A DNA stretch of 64,000 nucleotides from Sphingomonas sp. (GTDB lineage: Bacteria > Pseudomonadota > Alphaproteobacteria > Sphingomonadales > Sphingomonadaceae), in assembly GCF_019635515.1 (NCBI RefSeq), contig NZ_JAHBZI010000001.1, positions 682,001 through 746,000 of the forward strand. Reading direction: 5' to 3'. The translations under genes were made by a program, and so were the position numbers. The notes under the pieces were generated by a model. The model worked only from the letters and a program-made list of their open reading frames with translations, had not been told where the DNA came from and did no database searches. Below, piece by piece: positions 55,243 through 63,861 of the stretch. How positions within the stretch are numbered: position 1 is the stretch's first letter; every line of letters starts with the position of its first letter.

Positions 55243-55263
55243 GGGCGCGGACCCCGTTCAGGC

Positions 55264-56445
55264 TCAAGCGTGGTCGATCACGATGCCGTCGATCTGATCG
55301 GCGACATCCTCGAACGCATCGACGATACGCTCGAGATGCTTGTAGATCTCGCGCTCGGTGACGAAGCGCAGCGTGTCGGTCTTGCCATATTGCTGGAGCG
55401 AGCGCTTGAGGCCGGCGGTGTGGATCTGGTCGGCATGCCCCTCGATGCGGATCAGGCGCTCGGTCAATTCGTGCAGGCGGTCGCCGTTGCGGCTGATGTC
55501 GCGCAGCAGCGGCATCGCCTCGGCGGCGAGCCGCGCGGCATCGACGATGATGCCGGCCATGTCATGCATCTCGGGGGTGAACTCCCTGAGCTCGTACAGG
55601 TCGATCGCCGAGGCCGCCGCGTGCATTTCGTCGATCGTGTCGTCGAGCGCGCCGATCAGCGCGGTGATCGCGCCGCGATCGAAGGGGGTGAGGAAGGTCT
55701 TGCGGACCGTCTGCAGCACCTCGCGGGTGATGTCGTCGGCATCATGCTCGCGCTCGCTGATCTCGAGGATATGCTCGCTGGCATTGGGACCGCCGGCGAG
55801 CAGCCGCGCGGTCGCCTCGGCGCCGGAAAGAACCGTGGCGGCATGCGTTTCGAACATCTCGAAGAAATTGCCGGTGCGCGGCAGCAGCCGCTGAAACCAT
55901 CCAAACATTGGTGCCAGTCCTGTATGTCGAGTCATGGTGCCGAGCGCACCGGTGCGCCGCACGGCGGCCTTGAATTCGCGGGGTGCGAAAGATCGAATGA
56001 GGTTACGCAGATCGGGTTCGTTGACGATGTTGGCGGCCTCGGAAAGGCTGTACCAGCGCCGCTCGCGCTGATCCTGTTCCTTCCACGAAGGCAGGATGTC
56101 GTTCACCGCCAGCGGGAAGACATCGACATCGACCATCAGCGTCGCGCCGCTGCCGCGCAGCTTGCGATACTGATAGCTGCCGAGCGGGATCGGGCACAGC
56201 GCGCCGCGCACGCCGGCTTCCTCCTCGGCCTCAAGCGCGGCGGAGGCGTGGGCCGACATGCCGCTATTGGGATTGCCCTTGGGAATCACCCAGCGCCGGG
56301 TTCCCCGTGACGTCACCAGCAGCACCTGCACCGAGGGTTCCTCGGTGGTGCCTTCGATGCGGTAGGGAAGGGCGGCAATCTGGCGAATGGAAAAGCTCTC
56401 TCGCGATTTCGCGAGTCGCATAGAACAACGCCGCCGGGCCGTCAT
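55264..56445 (-). CDS. Nudix hydrolase fused in frame to DUF47 (PiT-associated) domain
   Basis: One 393-residue frame joins two domains usually encoded apart. Residues 20-160 form a Nudix domain, with box PKGNPNSGMSAHASAALEA and EEEAGVRG; Met and Leu replace the usual Glu and Arg of the box, while the final EExxEE-type Glu remain. From about 180, FGWFQRLLPRTGNFFEMFETH begins a complete PhoU-like DUF47 domain that ends the protein. An internal ATG at 55908, with ACAGGA before it, could also give DUF47 alone. The adjacent pit gene indicates phosphate control. Start at 56421 is an alternative. Confidence 0.78.
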   Translation of the reverse strand: MTARRRCSMRLAKSRESFSIRQIAALPYRIEGTTEEPSVQVLLVTSRGTRRWVIPKGNPNSGMSAHASAALEAEEEAGVRGALCPIPLGSYQYRKLRGSGATLMVDVDVFPLAVNDILPSWKEQDQRERRWYSLSEAANIVNEPDLRNLIRSFAPREFKAAVRRTGALGTMTRHTGLAPMFGWFQRLLPRTGNFFEMFETHAATVLSGAEATARLLAGGPNASEHILEISEREHDADDITREVLQTVRKTFLTPFDRGAITALIGALDDTIDEMHAAASAIDLYELREFTPEMHDMAGIIVDAARLAAEAMPLLRDISRNGDRLHELTERLIRIEGHADQIHTAGLKRSLQQYGKTDTLRFVTEREIYKHLERIVDAFEDVADQIDGIVIDHA

Positions 56446-56503
56446 GCCATATTAAAACTGTAACATTTGCCGGCGCCGGAGCCCGATTGACTCATCTATA
56501 TTA

Positions 56504-56525
56504 CTGTACTAGTGTTCCAGTACAG
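56504..56525. promoter_or_regulatory. GntR/YtrA-type operator overlapping the promoter
   Basis: CTGTACT (56504-56510) and AGTACAG (56519-56525) flank AGTGTTCC. TTGACT at 56487-56492 and TAGTGT at 56510-56515 give -35 and -10 boxes with 17 bases between, so the operator covers the -10 and would allow autorepression. Confidence 0.65.
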
Positions 56526-56540
56526 CGGATAGGATGGACC

Positions 56541-56927
56541 TTGCAGCTTCTGATCGACCCTCGGGCCTCCAGACCCATTTACGGCCAGATCATGGATGAG
56601 ATCCGCCGTCTGATCGTGACCGGCGCGCTCAAGGCGGACGATCCGCTGCCGTCGGTCCGCCAGCTCGCCGCCGATCTCCGGCTCAACCACAACACGATCG
56701 TCCAGGCTTATCGCGAGCTTGAGCGCGAGGAAGTGGTCTATGTACGCCGCGGCCAGGGGACGTTCGTCGCCGCGCAGCGCGAGCCCCAGGTCCAGCGCGA
56801 GCGCGTCATCGCCGAAGTCGCCGAGCGGGCGATCGGCGACGCCCGCCGCCACGGCATCGCGCTCGATGAGCTGGTCGATGCGCTTCGGGCCTCGGCCCCC
56901 AGGATCAAGGAAGCGAAGAATGGATAG
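56541..56927 (+). CDS. GntR-family regulator, YtrA subgroup
   Basis: This is a 128-residue repressor. The winged helix-turn-helix carries RPIYGQIMDEIRRLIVTGAL, LPSVRQLAADLRLNHNTIVQAYREL and VYVRRGQGTFV, the hallmark of GntR proteins. The very short C-terminal part fits YtrA, which controls a linked ABC transporter. I chose the TTG at 56541 (AGGATGG six bases before it), since the sequence after it matches the family start; the longer frame from 56487 crosses the operator. It overlaps the ABC gene by eight bases. Confidence 0.88.
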   Translation: MQLLIDPRASRPIYGQIMDEIRRLIVTGALKADDPLPSVRQLAADLRLNHNTIVQAYRELEREEVVYVRRGQGTFVAAQREPQVQRERVIAEVAERAIGDARRHGIALDELVDALRASAPRIKEAKNG

Positions 56928-57846
56928 CGCCGAACCGCGGGCGCTGGCGGTGGAGACCCGGCAGCTGATCAAGCGCTATGGGCGGGAAACCGCGCTGGCC
57001 GGCGTCAATCTCGCCGTGCCGCGAGGCGGCGTGTACCTGCTCGCCGGCACCAACGGCGCGGGCAAGAGCAGTTTGCTGCGCGCCCTGCTCAACCTCGAAC
57101 GCATCGATCACGGATCGGCCATGGTGCTCGGGCTCGACACGGGCACCGGCGGGCCGCGGATTCGCGCACGCACCGGCTATGTCCCCGAAACCGGCGAAGG
57201 CACTTATCGCTGGATGCGCGCCGGGCGCTTTCTTGACCATTGCGCGAGCTTCTATCCGAACTGGGACGCCGAATATGCGGAGCATCTGATCCGCCTGCTC
57301 GAAGTGCGTCCCGAAAAGCGGCTCGGCACGCTTTCCAAGGGCCAGGCGCGCCGCGTCCAGATCGTCGCCGCGCTCGCGCACCGACCGTCGCTGCTGCTGC
57401 TCGACGAATTGACCGACGGTCTCGATCCACTGGCGCGCGAGGAGGTGCTGTCGCTGCTCGCCGCTTTCCTGGCGGATACCGGCTGCACCGCGATCCTCTC
57501 CACGCATCTGGTGGCGGAAGTCGAGACGCTGATCGATCATATCGGCGTGCTGCGCGCCGGCCGGCTGGTCGCGCAGGCGCCGACCGCGCTGCTGCTGGAG
57601 CGGTTGCTGCGCTATCATATCGATGCGCCCGACAGCTGGTCGCCGCCCGAAACGCTGGTGCCGGCGATCCTGCGCCGCGAGAGCGGCCTCGGTTCGGCTT
57701 CGCGGCTTGTCGCCATGGGCGAGGAGCGCCAGATCGCCGCCGCCATCGCGGCATCGGGCGCGCAGGTCCGCGAAGTCTCGCGTCTCAGTCTCGCCGAAGC
57801 CGTGCCCATGCTGCTCCAGTCGGAGAAATCCCATGACTTCGCCTGA
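56920..57846 (+). CDS. ABC transporter ATP-binding protein (YtrB-like)
   Basis: This 308-residue ATPase has Walker A GTNGAGKSSL, signature LSKGQARRVQ, and Walker B LLLLDELTDGLD; the family's usual Pro after Glu is Leu here. The H-loop is STHLVAEVE. A C-terminal regulatory extension follows residue 230. The ATG at 56920 is next to the GntR stop, and the permease overlaps its last 14 bases. A role in exporting a drug, lipid or cell-wall stress compound is common for YtrA-linked pumps. Confidence 0.9.
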   Translation: MDSAEPRALAVETRQLIKRYGRETALAGVNLAVPRGGVYLLAGTNGAGKSSLLRALLNLERIDHGSAMVLGLDTGTGGPRIRARTGYVPETGEGTYRWMRAGRFLDHCASFYPNWDAEYAEHLIRLLEVRPEKRLGTLSKGQARRVQIVAALAHRPSLLLLDELTDGLDPLAREEVLSLLAAFLADTGCTAILSTHLVAEVETLIDHIGVLRAGRLVAQAPTALLLERLLRYHIDAPDSWSPPETLVPAILRRESGLGSASRLVAMGEERQIAAAIAASGAQVREVSRLSLAEAVPMLLQSEKSHDFA

Positions 57847-58705
57847 CCCGCATCGCCAGTCGTTCGCGGCGTTGCTCGTCGAGCAGGTGCGCGCGGTGGG
57901 CCTCGCGGTGCGCCGTGAAGCGATCCTCGCCGGCGCCGCGCTCGCGCTGATCCTGCTGCTGTCGCTGATCATGGCGTTCAAATATGATGAGCAGCTGTTC
58001 CTCGTCCCCGAACTGCTCCAGCCGACCTGGCTGGCGGCGATCCTGCTTCCCTATGCGGTGTGGAAAAGCGATCCGATCTTCGGGCGGGCGTTCCTGTGGA
58101 CGCTGCCGGTTCGCCGCCAGCGCGCCGCCGCCGCCAAGATACTGGCGGGCGCGTTCTGGCTGGTGATCGCGTTGCTGGTGACGATGGCCTCGCTGGCGCT
58201 CGCTGCGTTGCTGACCGGTGGCCCGATCGGCGTCACCGAGACCCGCTATGTCGGCGAGGGCGCCTCGATCGCCGGTGCGGCACGCGTGCCGTGGAGCACG
58301 CCGCTGTGGATGTGGCTGATCCCGTTCACCAGCGCGCTGATCCTCTACATTTTCGGCAGCGCCGCGATCGTCGGCCTCCGCCATCCGATCCGCTGGGTCG
58401 CCGGCATCGCGGTCGGACTGGCGATGACGCTCGCGATGGCGGCGACGACAGGATCCGGCGGCGCGTTCGACCGGTTTCTCGAAAGCGTCCACCATCTGAT
58501 CCTGAACGGCAGCGCGGGGCTCGATTTCATGCTCACCGGTGGCACGGATTCGCTGAGCCTCCGGCTCCGGCGGCTCGGGCCGGGATCGGACATTTTGTGG
58601 CGGGAGCTGCCGAGCATGGGCCGATGGGTCTGGGCGACATTGGTCTGGCTGGGCCTCGCGCTGCTGGCCCTGGCGCTGGCGATCCGGAGGCATTGGGAAC
58701 GCTGA
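57833..58705 (+). CDS. ABC transporter permease
   Basis: This is a 290-residue membrane protein with six predicted helices, including AILAGAALALILLLSLIMAF, LVIALLVTMASLALAALLTG, LWMWLIPFTSALILYIFGSAAI and WVWATLVWLGLALLALALAI. It has no soluble enzyme motif. It is coupled to the ATPase gene by overlap. It would form the channel of a YtrA-controlled ABC pump. Confidence 0.85.
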   Translation: MTSPDPHRQSFAALLVEQVRAVGLAVRREAILAGAALALILLLSLIMAFKYDEQLFLVPELLQPTWLAAILLPYAVWKSDPIFGRAFLWTLPVRRQRAAAAKILAGAFWLVIALLVTMASLALAALLTGGPIGVTETRYVGEGASIAGAARVPWSTPLWMWLIPFTSALILYIFGSAAIVGLRHPIRWVAGIAVGLAMTLAMAATTGSGGAFDRFLESVHHLILNGSAGLDFMLTGGTDSLSLRLRRLGPGSDILWRELPSMGRWVWATLVWLGLALLALALAIRRHWER

Positions 58706-58762
58706 ACCGGGTCTGAACCAAACTCCGGATCACGCGCGAATAGCGCCCAAAATCCGGTGAAA

Positions 58763-58780
58763 TAGTGAATTAAATCACTA
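58763..58780. promoter_or_regulatory. Inverted repeat upstream of the second TonB receptor
   Basis: TAGTGA (58763-58768) and TCACTA (58775-58780) flank ATTAAA, 116 bases before the receptor ATG. It resembles a dimeric regulator site. Which regulator binds is unknown. Confidence 0.45.
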
Positions 58781-58895
58781 CCACACTATCGGGATATCTG
58801 AGATGATTTCACCAAGACCTCATCAGCCGCTCATGCCGCTCACCTCCGGGTGCGGCACGGCCGGCGACACAAGTTTTCAAAGAGCGGGATATTCG

Positions 58896-61097
58896 ATGGT
58901 CAAGCAGTTACCCCTTCGCAGTTCGATGATCGCGGTCGTGGCGGCCATGCTGGCGCCGGGCCTCGCCGGTGCGCAGACCGCGCCTGCACAAACGGCGCCC
59001 GCGCAAGCCGCGCCGGCTCAGCCCGCGCAGGACAAGGCGATCGTCGTCACCGGCCAGCGTTCCGAAGTCACCTCCGCGCCGGACCGGCTGAGCTTCAACA
59101 TCGCCAACGATCTGCAGGCGCAGAACGGCACCGTCGCCGATGCGCTGCGGGCGGTGCCCGGCGTCGAAGTCGATCTCGAAGGCAATGTCGCCCTGCGCGG
59201 CGATCGCGGCGTGACGATCATGGTCGATGGCCGCCCCTCGGCGATGATGAGCGGGGAGTCGCGCGCGACGATCCTGCAATCCATGCCGGCATCGTCGATC
59301 GAGCGGGTCGAGGTGATCACCAATCCCTCGGCGGCGATGAGCCCGGAGGGTTCGGGCGGTGTTATCAACCTCGTCACCAAACAGGCGCGGCCCGGTGCGC
59401 GCTCGGGCACGGTCCGCGCCTCGATCGCCAATCGCCAGAGCGGCACGCTCAACCTCAACGGTGTCGTCTCGAAGCCCGGCCTGACGGTCACCGGCGATAT
59501 CGGCTATCGCCACTTCCGCACCGAGCAGGGCGCCGAGCAGGATCGCTCGCGGTTCGATGCGTTGTCGAACGCCTTCATCAACAGCCGCCAGACATCGCTC
59601 CAGCGCAACACCGTCAATTTCGGCAATGGCCGGATCGGCATGGATTACGACCTCGACAAGGTGAACCGGCTGAGCACCGAGTTCAGCTATCGCGACGGCC
59701 GCTTCACCTCCAAGCGGATCGACACCTTCACCAGCCCGAGCTCGGCCTATGTCCGCGATTCATCCGCGACCATGGCGAACAGCGGCGGCGGCGGCCGGCT
59801 GTCATGGCGGCGCACCCTGCCGGGCCAGGACCATGAATTCGTCGCCGACGTCGAATTGCAGCGGGGCTCGTTCTCGCGCGATGTCAGCGCGGTAACCACG
59901 CCCCGCATCCCGGCCGGCGCACCTGGCTTCGAGCGAATCCGCAACGCCTTCGACGCGAACAACTTCAATGTGAAGCTCGACTACAAGCGGCCGATGGGCG
60001 AGGGGAAGTCGCTCAACATCGGCTATCAGTATAATCTCGATGAGAACGGCTTCGACTTCACCGGCGCGCGGGGCACCAGCTTCAGCACGCTGGTGCCGGT
60101 GGCGGCGCTGACCAATCAGTTCGACTATCGCCAGGCGATCCACGCGCTTTACGGCACCTTCCAGTTCCAGGCCGGCAAGTTCAACTTCCAGCCGGGGCTG
60201 CGGCTCGAGGAAGTCGGCAACCGGATCGATCAGGTGACCGGCGGCGTGCATGTCAGCAGCGATTATTTCCGCGTCTATCCGACGCTGCATGCCGGCTATG
60301 AGCTTTCGGCCAAGTCGAAGCTGCGCGCGAGCTACAGCCGCCGCATCCAGCGCCCCGGCGCGCAGGATCTCAATCCCTATATCCTCTATGTCGATCCGCA
60401 GAATGTGCGGCAGGGCAATCCCAATCTGCGCCCCGAAGTCACCGACTCGTTCGAATTCGGCTGGCAGCTTCGCAGCCAGGGCACCTTCTATTCGATCAAC
60501 GCATTCTACCGCGATTCCAGCGGTGGCGTGACCGATGTCGTCACCGATCTCGGCGGCGGTGTGTTCCTGTCGAGCCGCGCCAATCTCGCGACCAGCAAGC
60601 GCGCCGGCGTCGAGCTGCTCGCCAACGGCAAACTCGGCAAGACGCTGAGCTATAACGCATCGGCCACCTATTTCTGGAGCAGGATCGATCCGCGCAGCGC
60701 CGGCATCGCGACGCCGCGCTCGGGCGCGACCGCGACGGTGCGCGCCAATCTCAACTGGCAGCCGACGAGCAAGGACTATTTCCAGCTCAATGGCTTTTAC
60801 GGCGGCCGCCAGCTGATCGCGCAGGGCTATCGCGAGGGCATGGGCGTGCTCAACCTCGGCTATCGCCGCAAGGTCAACGACAAGTTCAGCGTGCTGCTGA
60901 CGGTGCAGGATCTGCTCGAGACCGGCAAGCAGGAGGTCTTCATCCAGACGCCGCTGATCCGCGACCGTTTCGAACAGCGCGGGCCGGGCCGGATCTTCCT
61001 GCTCAGCGCGACCTATAATTTCGGCAATCCGGGCGGACGCAAGCAGCGTGAGCCGGGCTTCGAGTTCGACTCGGGCGCGGGTGCCCCGCCGCAGTGA
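58896..61097 (+). CDS. TonB-dependent receptor, OMP_b-brl_3 type
   Basis: This is a 733-residue outer-membrane receptor. A signal peptide ends near PGLAGAQ, followed by a Thr-Ala-Pro-Gln-rich linker. A plug with IVVTGQRSEV and the GEGxGGVINLVTK-type motif (PEGSGGVINLVTK) precedes the barrel. The C-terminus is an OMP_b-brl_3 barrel as in ferric-siderophore or peptide receptors, ending in a Pro-Gln tail without the usual terminal Phe. The ATG at 58896 is preferred over one at 58803 because the signal begins there. No ligand gene is adjacent, though the ABC operon ends just upstream. Confidence 0.88.
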   Translation: MVKQLPLRSSMIAVVAAMLAPGLAGAQTAPAQTAPAQAAPAQPAQDKAIVVTGQRSEVTSAPDRLSFNIANDLQAQNGTVADALRAVPGVEVDLEGNVALRGDRGVTIMVDGRPSAMMSGESRATILQSMPASSIERVEVITNPSAAMSPEGSGGVINLVTKQARPGARSGTVRASIANRQSGTLNLNGVVSKPGLTVTGDIGYRHFRTEQGAEQDRSRFDALSNAFINSRQTSLQRNTVNFGNGRIGMDYDLDKVNRLSTEFSYRDGRFTSKRIDTFTSPSSAYVRDSSATMANSGGGGRLSWRRTLPGQDHEFVADVELQRGSFSRDVSAVTTPRIPAGAPGFERIRNAFDANNFNVKLDYKRPMGEGKSLNIGYQYNLDENGFDFTGARGTSFSTLVPVAALTNQFDYRQAIHALYGTFQFQAGKFNFQPGLRLEEVGNRIDQVTGGVHVSSDYFRVYPTLHAGYELSAKSKLRASYSRRIQRPGAQDLNPYILYVDPQNVRQGNPNLRPEVTDSFEFGWQLRSQGTFYSINAFYRDSSGGVTDVVTDLGGGVFLSSRANLATSKRAGVELLANGKLGKTLSYNASATYFWSRIDPRSAGIATPRSGATATVRANLNWQPTSKDYFQLNGFYGGRQLIAQGYREGMGVLNLGYRRKVNDKFSVLLTVQDLLETGKQEVFIQTPLIRDRFEQRGPGRIFLLSATYNFGNPGGRKQREPGFEFDSGAGAPPQ

Positions 61098-61120
61098 CGG
61101 CGGCTTGGAATCGAAGAACT

Positions 61121-61198
61121 GTGCTCCTGCGAAGGCAGGCGCCTAGGATGGTCGGGCGATGCGCTTATGACCCTAGGCTCCCGCTTTCGCGGGAGCAC
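61121..61198. repeat. Dispersed palindromic repeat, copy 2
   Basis: The left arm 61121-61147 and right arm 61172-61198 share the layout of the element at 24794 (GTGCTCC...GCGAA.GC...). They pair with four mismatches, and part of the right arm has changed in both strands of its own small stem (CCCGC...GCGGG). This compensation suggests selection for the fold. It sits between the receptor and the convergent creatininase gene. Confidence 0.7.
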
Positions 61199-61212
61199 GG
61201 CCAAGGCCGTTG

Positions 61213-61953
61213 TCAATTCAACAACGCATGCACTTCGCGGACGATCGCCTCGGCCATCGCCGCATAGGTCTGCGCGCCCTCATGCGCGGTCGCGGCGGCG
61301 GGGTCGCCGAAATAGGCGTGCGGGCCGCCAGCCTCGGTAAAGGTGGTGGCGCCCGCCGCGAAGGCGGTGACGAGGCTGGCGGGATTGGCGTCCAGCGACT
61401 TGCCGGCCTCGCGGACGGTTTCCGGCCGGTCGGCGAGGACGAGGCTCGTTTCGAACTGGCCGGCATGGCAGGCGCCAGACTGGAATTCCTCGGTCAGCGT
61501 TTGCGCCAGGGCGCGGCGGGTGAAATCGGGGAAGGCGACCGGCAGGCCGAGCGCGACGATCTCGGGCACGGCGGCGCGCAGCATCGCGACATTGGCGGGA
61601 TCGAAATGGCTGTTGGCGAGCGCGAGACAGGCAAAGCCCTGCGTCTGCAGGCTGCGTGCGATATCCAGCAGTAGTGCGGTCGCGGTCGCCGAACTGATCG
61701 AGATCGTCCCCGCGAATTCGGCGGCATATTCAGCTGGCGCATAGGCGAGCGCGGGCAGCACGAAGGCGCGCACGCCATTTGCCTCCAGCGCTTCCGCCGC
61801 GCGCTTTGCCATGCCGTCGCTGATGATCACGTCGGTGCCGAGCGGCAGATGCGGCCCGTGCGCTTCGATCGCGCCGAGCGGGAGGATCGCCACCACGGGA
61901 GCCTCGCCCGCCAGCGCGTCGCGAATCTCGGTCCAGGGCAGATCGGCGTACAT
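61213..61953 (-). CDS. Creatininase-family amidohydrolase
   Basis: This is a 246-residue metal hydrolase. The metal ligands of the family are in LPLGAIEAHGPHLPLGTD (Glu, His, Asp) and HAGQFETS (Glu). The usual HGGN loop is replaced by NSHFDP, an unusual change. The true ATG is at 61953, overlapping the CoA ligase stop as TGATG. The family opens cyclic amides and related rings; the substrate here may be an intermediate of the cluster's aromatic or amino-acid breakdown route. This is inferred. Confidence 0.8.
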   Translation of the reverse strand: MYADLPWTEIRDALAGEAPVVAILPLGAIEAHGPHLPLGTDVIISDGMAKRAAEALEANGVRAFVLPALAYAPAEYAAEFAGTISISSATATALLLDIARSLQTQGFACLALANSHFDPANVAMLRAAVPEIVALGLPVAFPDFTRRALAQTLTEEFQSGACHAGQFETSLVLADRPETVREAGKSLDANPASLVTAFAAGATTFTEAGGPHAYFGDPAAATAHEGAQTYAAMAEAIVREVHALLN

Positions 61954-63464
61954 CAGATTTCCTTCCGGAGCCGCTTGCGGTCGATCTTGTCGCGGTCGTT
62001 GCGGGGCAGTGGCTCGCTGCGGAAGGCGATCGCGTGCGGCACCTTGTACCGCGCCAGCCGCGCGCGCGCGAAGGCGATCAGTTCCCCGGCCAGCGTTTCC
62101 GGGCCATGCCCCTCGGCGGGCACCACCAGCGCGAACGGCTTCTCCAGCCCGTTGGCGTCGGCCTTGCCCAGCACGCAGCATTCGCGCACGCCCGGATGCT
62201 CGGTCAGGCAGGCTTCGACCTCGACCGGGCTGACATAGATGCCGCCGCTCTTGATCAGATCGTCGCCGCGCCCCTCGAAATACCAGTAACCGTCCTCGTC
62301 CTGGCGGAACTTGTCGCCGCTGACGATCCAGCCGCCGCGTAGATGCTCGACCGATTTGGCGTAATCGGCATGGTAATAGAGCGCCGCGCTGTCGCCGCGG
62401 ATGTGCAGCGTGCCCACCCCGCCGGCGGGCACGGGCGCGCCGTCATCGTCGAGCAATTTCGCCTCATATCCGGGGACCAGCTTGCCGAGGCTGCCGGGGC
62501 GGATGTCGCCGGGGCGGTTGCTGATATAGATGTGGAAGCTCTCGGCGCTGCCGATGCCGTCGATGATCGGCACGCCGAATGCATCGTCCCAGCGCTGATG
62601 CAGGTCGCGCGGCAGGGCCTCGCCCGCACTCCACGCGAAGCGCAGGCTGGAGAGGTCGGGCTTGCCGCCTTCGGCCTCCAGCATGCGGTTGATGAGCGTC
62701 GGCACCGCTGTCAGCACCGTTGGCTTGTGGCGTTCGATCAGCGCGAACAGCCGCTCGGCGCTGGGGGCTTCGCGGAATAATATCGTCGTTGCACCGACCG
62801 AGAAGGGGAACATCAGATTGGTGCCGGTCGCATAGCCGAAATAGAGCCGGGCGCCGGAGAGGGTTACATCGTCCTCGCCCATGCCGATGAAGTTCTGCGC
62901 ATAGACCTGGGTATTGAACGGGAAGTGGGCGTGGCTGTGCACCGCGCCCTTGCTCTGGCCGGTGCTGCCGCTGGTGAACAGCCACACGGCGGGATCGTCG
63001 CGAGTGGTCGGCCAGGGTTCGGCATCGGCGGCGGGCCCGGCCAGCCACGCGTTGAAGTCGTCCGCGGCGATCGTCTCCGGCTGAAACCGCGAGCCCGCCA
63101 ATGCCGCGCCGAACGCCTCCATGCTCGCCTCGTCGACGAATGCGAACTGCGGCTTCACATAGCCGAGATAATAGGAATAGTCCGCGACCGGCAGCAGCGG
63201 ATTGACCTGCGTCACCACGGCACCCGCCTTGAGCGCGCCGAACCACGCGTACACGAACTCCGGCCGGTCCTGCATGCACAGCAGTACGCGTTGCTCGGGC
63301 AGCAGTCCGCGCGCGATCAACTGCGCCGCGACCGCGCTGACCTTGTTCGCCACCTCGGCATAGGGGATCGCCTGATCCTCGAACAGGATCGCGGTCTTCG
63401 CCCCGCGCCCGGCCGCGATGTTCGAGAAGACATAATAGTCGGCGAGGTTGAACGGCTCAGCCAT
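61953..63464 (-). CDS. Benzoate/aryl-CoA ligase-type AMP-forming ligase
   Basis: This is a 503-residue ANL-family ligase. The AMP motif LFTSGSTGQSKGAVHSH is at about 178, IDGIGSAESFHIY provides the A5 region, and the C-terminal lysine hinge is GDDLIKSGGIYVSPVEVE, with the catalytic Lys in RNDRDKIDRKRLR. It resembles benzoate and 2-aminobenzoate CoA ligases most closely by eye. Overlaps with both neighbours make one operon. It would activate an aromatic acid to its CoA ester. Confidence 0.85.
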   Translation of the reverse strand: MAEPFNLADYYVFSNIAAGRGAKTAILFEDQAIPYAEVANKVSAVAAQLIARGLLPEQRVLLCMQDRPEFVYAWFGALKAGAVVTQVNPLLPVADYSYYLGYVKPQFAFVDEASMEAFGAALAGSRFQPETIAADDFNAWLAGPAADAEPWPTTRDDPAVWLFTSGSTGQSKGAVHSHAHFPFNTQVYAQNFIGMGEDDVTLSGARLYFGYATGTNLMFPFSVGATTILFREAPSAERLFALIERHKPTVLTAVPTLINRMLEAEGGKPDLSSLRFAWSAGEALPRDLHQRWDDAFGVPIIDGIGSAESFHIYISNRPGDIRPGSLGKLVPGYEAKLLDDDGAPVPAGGVGTLHIRGDSAALYYHADYAKSVEHLRGGWIVSGDKFRQDEDGYWYFEGRGDDLIKSGGIYVSPVEVEACLTEHPGVRECCVLGKADANGLEKPFALVVPAEGHGPETLAGELIAFARARLARYKVPHAIAFRSEPLPRNDRDKIDRKRLRKEI

Positions 63465-63861
63465 TGGGGATCACCGCGGTGGTCTCGATCTCGATCTTCG
63501 CGGCTTCCTCCATCAGCGCCACCACCTGCACCACAGCCATTGCCGGAAAGTTCTTGCCGATGATCTCGCGATAGGCCGCGCCGATCGCGGGCAGGCCATC
63601 GAGATATTCCTGCCGGTCGGTCACGTACCACGTCATCCGCACGATATGTTCGGGGCCCGCGCCCGCTTCGGCGAGGATTGCGACGGTGCTGGTCAGGATG
63701 CGGCGGAATTGCCCGGCCATGTCCTTATCGGGGAAGGTCTCCTGCTCGTCCCAGCCGACGACGCCGCCGGTCCAGACGGTTCGGCCCTCGGCGAGGATCC
63801 CGTTGGCATAGCCCTTGGGACGCGGCCAGCGGGGGGGGAGCAAAGTGGTATGCGCGGTCAT
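63457..63861 (-). CDS. RidA/YjgF-family protein
   Basis: This is a 134-residue RidA-type protein, larger than the usual 125-130 by a short N-terminal extension. It carries VWTGGVVGWDE, VRMTWYVTDRQEYL and FPAMAVVQVVALMEEAAKIEIE, which include the family's Arg and the final Glu that hydrolyse imines in RidA. In the cluster it may clear a reactive enamine or imine made by the pathway. It overlaps the ligase and the thioesterase by four to eight bases. Confidence 0.9.
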   Translation of the reverse strand: MTAHTTLLPPRWPRPKGYANGILAEGRTVWTGGVVGWDEQETFPDKDMAGQFRRILTSTVAILAEAGAGPEHIVRMTWYVTDRQEYLDGLPAIGAAYREIIGKNFPAMAVVQVVALMEEAAKIEIETTAVIPNG

